A stretch of DNA of 6,005 bases from Actinomycetota bacterium (GTDB lineage Bacteria; Actinomycetota; Actinomycetes; Propionibacteriales; Nocardioidaceae): assembly GCA_009702305.1 (NCBI GenBank), contig WLIH01000189.1, positions 1 to 6,005 of the forward strand, written 5' to 3'. Below, piece after piece: positions 5,291-6,005 of the stretch. The notes beneath the pieces are model-generated. The model saw only the letters and a list, made by a program, of their open reading frames with translations. It was not told where the DNA came from and did not search any database. The first letter of the stretch is position 1. Every line of letters starts with the position of its first letter. The position numbers were made by a program, and so were the translations under genes.

Positions 5291-5773
5291 TCAGGACCCG
5301 CCCAGGGGGCGCAGACCCTGACCGTCGCGCAGCCGACGCTGCAGCTCGCGCACGAACTGGTCGCGGTCCACCGCGAGGGCCTGCACGGGGATGCTGGTGG
5401 TGCGCCCGTCGCGCAGCCGCAGCACGACGCACGCGATGCCGTGCGGCGTCGCGGTCGCGGCGTCCTCGACGTCCTTCCACCGGGCCTGCTTGACGCCGGC
5501 GCCCCGCACCAGGTGCACGGTGTAGCCGTCGGCGTCGACGTGCAGGATGCTCGCGCGGGCCCGCAGCCACCAGCCGAGCACGAAGACACCGACGACGCCG
5601 AGCACCAGCAGCACGACGAGGAGGTCGCCGGAGAGACCGGCCAGCGCCACGACGGCCGTGCCGACGAACATCACCACGGCGACCAGCACCAGGGCGAGGC
5701 CGACGAAGCGGGCGGCGAAGGCACCGTGCATCCGGTAGTCGTGCGGCGTGGGCAGGGGGTCGGTCGCGGACAT
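5291..5773 (-). CDS. small membrane protein with PH-like C-terminal domain
   Basis: The product is 160 aa. The start is ATG at 5773, with GGGGAG 10 nt upstream; the frame extends further upstream, but that sequence overlaps the divergent gene and has no support. After a short polar N-terminus come two transmembrane helices, about 23-47 (FVGLALVLVAVVMFVGTAVV) and 50-70 (LLVVLLVLGVVGVFVLGWWL). Residues about 72-148 are a soluble beta-rich domain: ILHVDADGYTVHLVR, then GVKQARWKDVEDA, CVVLRLRDGRTTSIP, and a final helix DRDQFVRELQRRL. This two-helix plus strand-strand-W-helix pattern resembles actinobacterial PH-like (bacterial pleckstrin-homology/YdbT-like) membrane proteins. The soluble domain probably faces the cytosol. 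No catalytic residues are seen and the role is unknown. It lies upstream of tRNA-Ser on the same strand with no separate terminator. Confidence 0.85.
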   Translation of the reverse strand: MSATDPLPTPHDYRMHGAFAARFVGLALVLVAVVMFVGTAVVALAGLSGDLLVVLLVLGVVGVFVLGWWLRARASILHVDADGYTVHLVRGAGVKQARWKDVEDAATATPHGIACVVLRLRDGRTTSIPVQALAVDRDQFVRELQRRLRDGQGLRPLGGS

Positions 5774-5866
5774 GGGGTCGATTCTCCCCGGCCCTTGTGA
5801 TCGGCCCGACGCAGGTCCATGCTCGAAGACCCCGGCCGCGCCGGGACCCGTCCTCCGGAGGTCGCC
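5774..5866. promoter_or_regulatory. divergent intergenic region
   Basis: These 93 bp separate two divergent genes and must supply promoters for both. Rightward, TTGTGA (5795-5800) with a 17-nt spacer to CATGCT (5818-5823) is a weak candidate. It is followed by a hairpin, CCCGGC-CGC-GCCGGG (5831-5845), which would sit at the very 5' end of that transcript. No convincing leftward promoter was found. Confidence 0.35.
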
Positions 5867-6005
5867 ATGACCCAGTTGATGCCCGAGATGACCACCGCGC
5901 TGCGCGACCTCGACACCGCGCTGGACGCCCCGCACGCCACCGATCCCGACGTGCGCAGCTGGCGGTGGAGCGTGCGCAAGCAGCTCAGCGTGGTGCGCGA
6001 CGCCC
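5867..6005 (+). CDS. unrecognised protein, 5' end only
   Basis: The start is ATG 5867, supported by a perfect GGAGG at 5857-5861, 5 nt upstream. Forty-six codons are visible before the window ends. The product begins MTQLMPEMTTALRDLDTALD, a hydrophilic amphipathic helix, and continues with VRSWRWSVRKQLSVVRDA, a basic Trp-rich helix. There is no signal peptide or membrane segment, so it is probably cytosolic. I do not recognise the family from this fragment. In-frame Met5 and Met8 are alternative starts, but the spacing to GGAGG favours Met1. Confidence 0.75.
   Translation, partial: MTQLMPEMTTALRDLDTALDAPHATDPDVRSWRWSVRKQLSVVRDA

Noticed and set aside
5441..5800. His/Asp/Gln-rich plus-strand frame opposite the membrane-protein gene
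   Set aside because: It is antisense to a gene with clear membrane helices. The composition is typical of the complement of Val/Leu codons, and there is no start signal.

Overview
The window is very GC-rich, with genes packed closely and strong GC bias at third codon positions. It carries a GTP-type PEP carboxykinase of the actinobacterial kind, tRNAs without an encoded CCA, GTG starts and U-less hairpin terminators. Together these point to a chromosomal segment of a high-GC actinobacterium. The family mix resembles Nocardioides or another Propionibacteriales member, but that genus-level guess is an inference.

Layout, left to right. (1) 1-1141 (+): the 3' end of a DHA2-like MFS exporter overlaps by 4 bp (ATGA) a gene for a membrane-anchored or exported protein of unknown function. 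They are a translationally coupled pair and end at a hairpin. (2) 1201-1273 (-): tRNA-Arg(ACG), converging on that hairpin. (3) 1274-1618: a gene-free stretch with the tRNA promoter on one strand and, on the other, a possible promoter and a hairpin-rich leader for pckG. (4) 1619-3439 (+): intact pckG, 606 aa, closed by a 17-bp-stem hairpin. (5) 3562-4575 (+): a TrmB/LuxR-like regulator. A 12-bp tandem repeat begins right at its stop codon, followed by a 14-bp-stem terminator. (6) 4831-4962 (-): a 43-aa open frame whose product is a signal peptide plus a predicted 14-residue mature peptide with two cysteines. A hairpin and a palindrome lie upstream of it. (7) 5101-5237 (-): tRNA-Ser(GCT) and its terminator. 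(8) 5291-5773 (-): a small two-helix membrane protein with a PH-like cytosolic domain. (9) 5867 to the right edge (+): the start of an unrecognised gene, divergent from (8).

Most of this is ordinary chromosomal housekeeping: gluconeogenesis/anaplerosis (oxaloacetate + GTP to PEP), two tRNAs and membrane proteins. No phage, IS, CRISPR or defence gene is visible. The parts most worth a second look are the tiny secreted Cys-peptide gene with its structured upstream region, and the 12-bp repeat that appears to have supplied the stop codon of the regulator gene.
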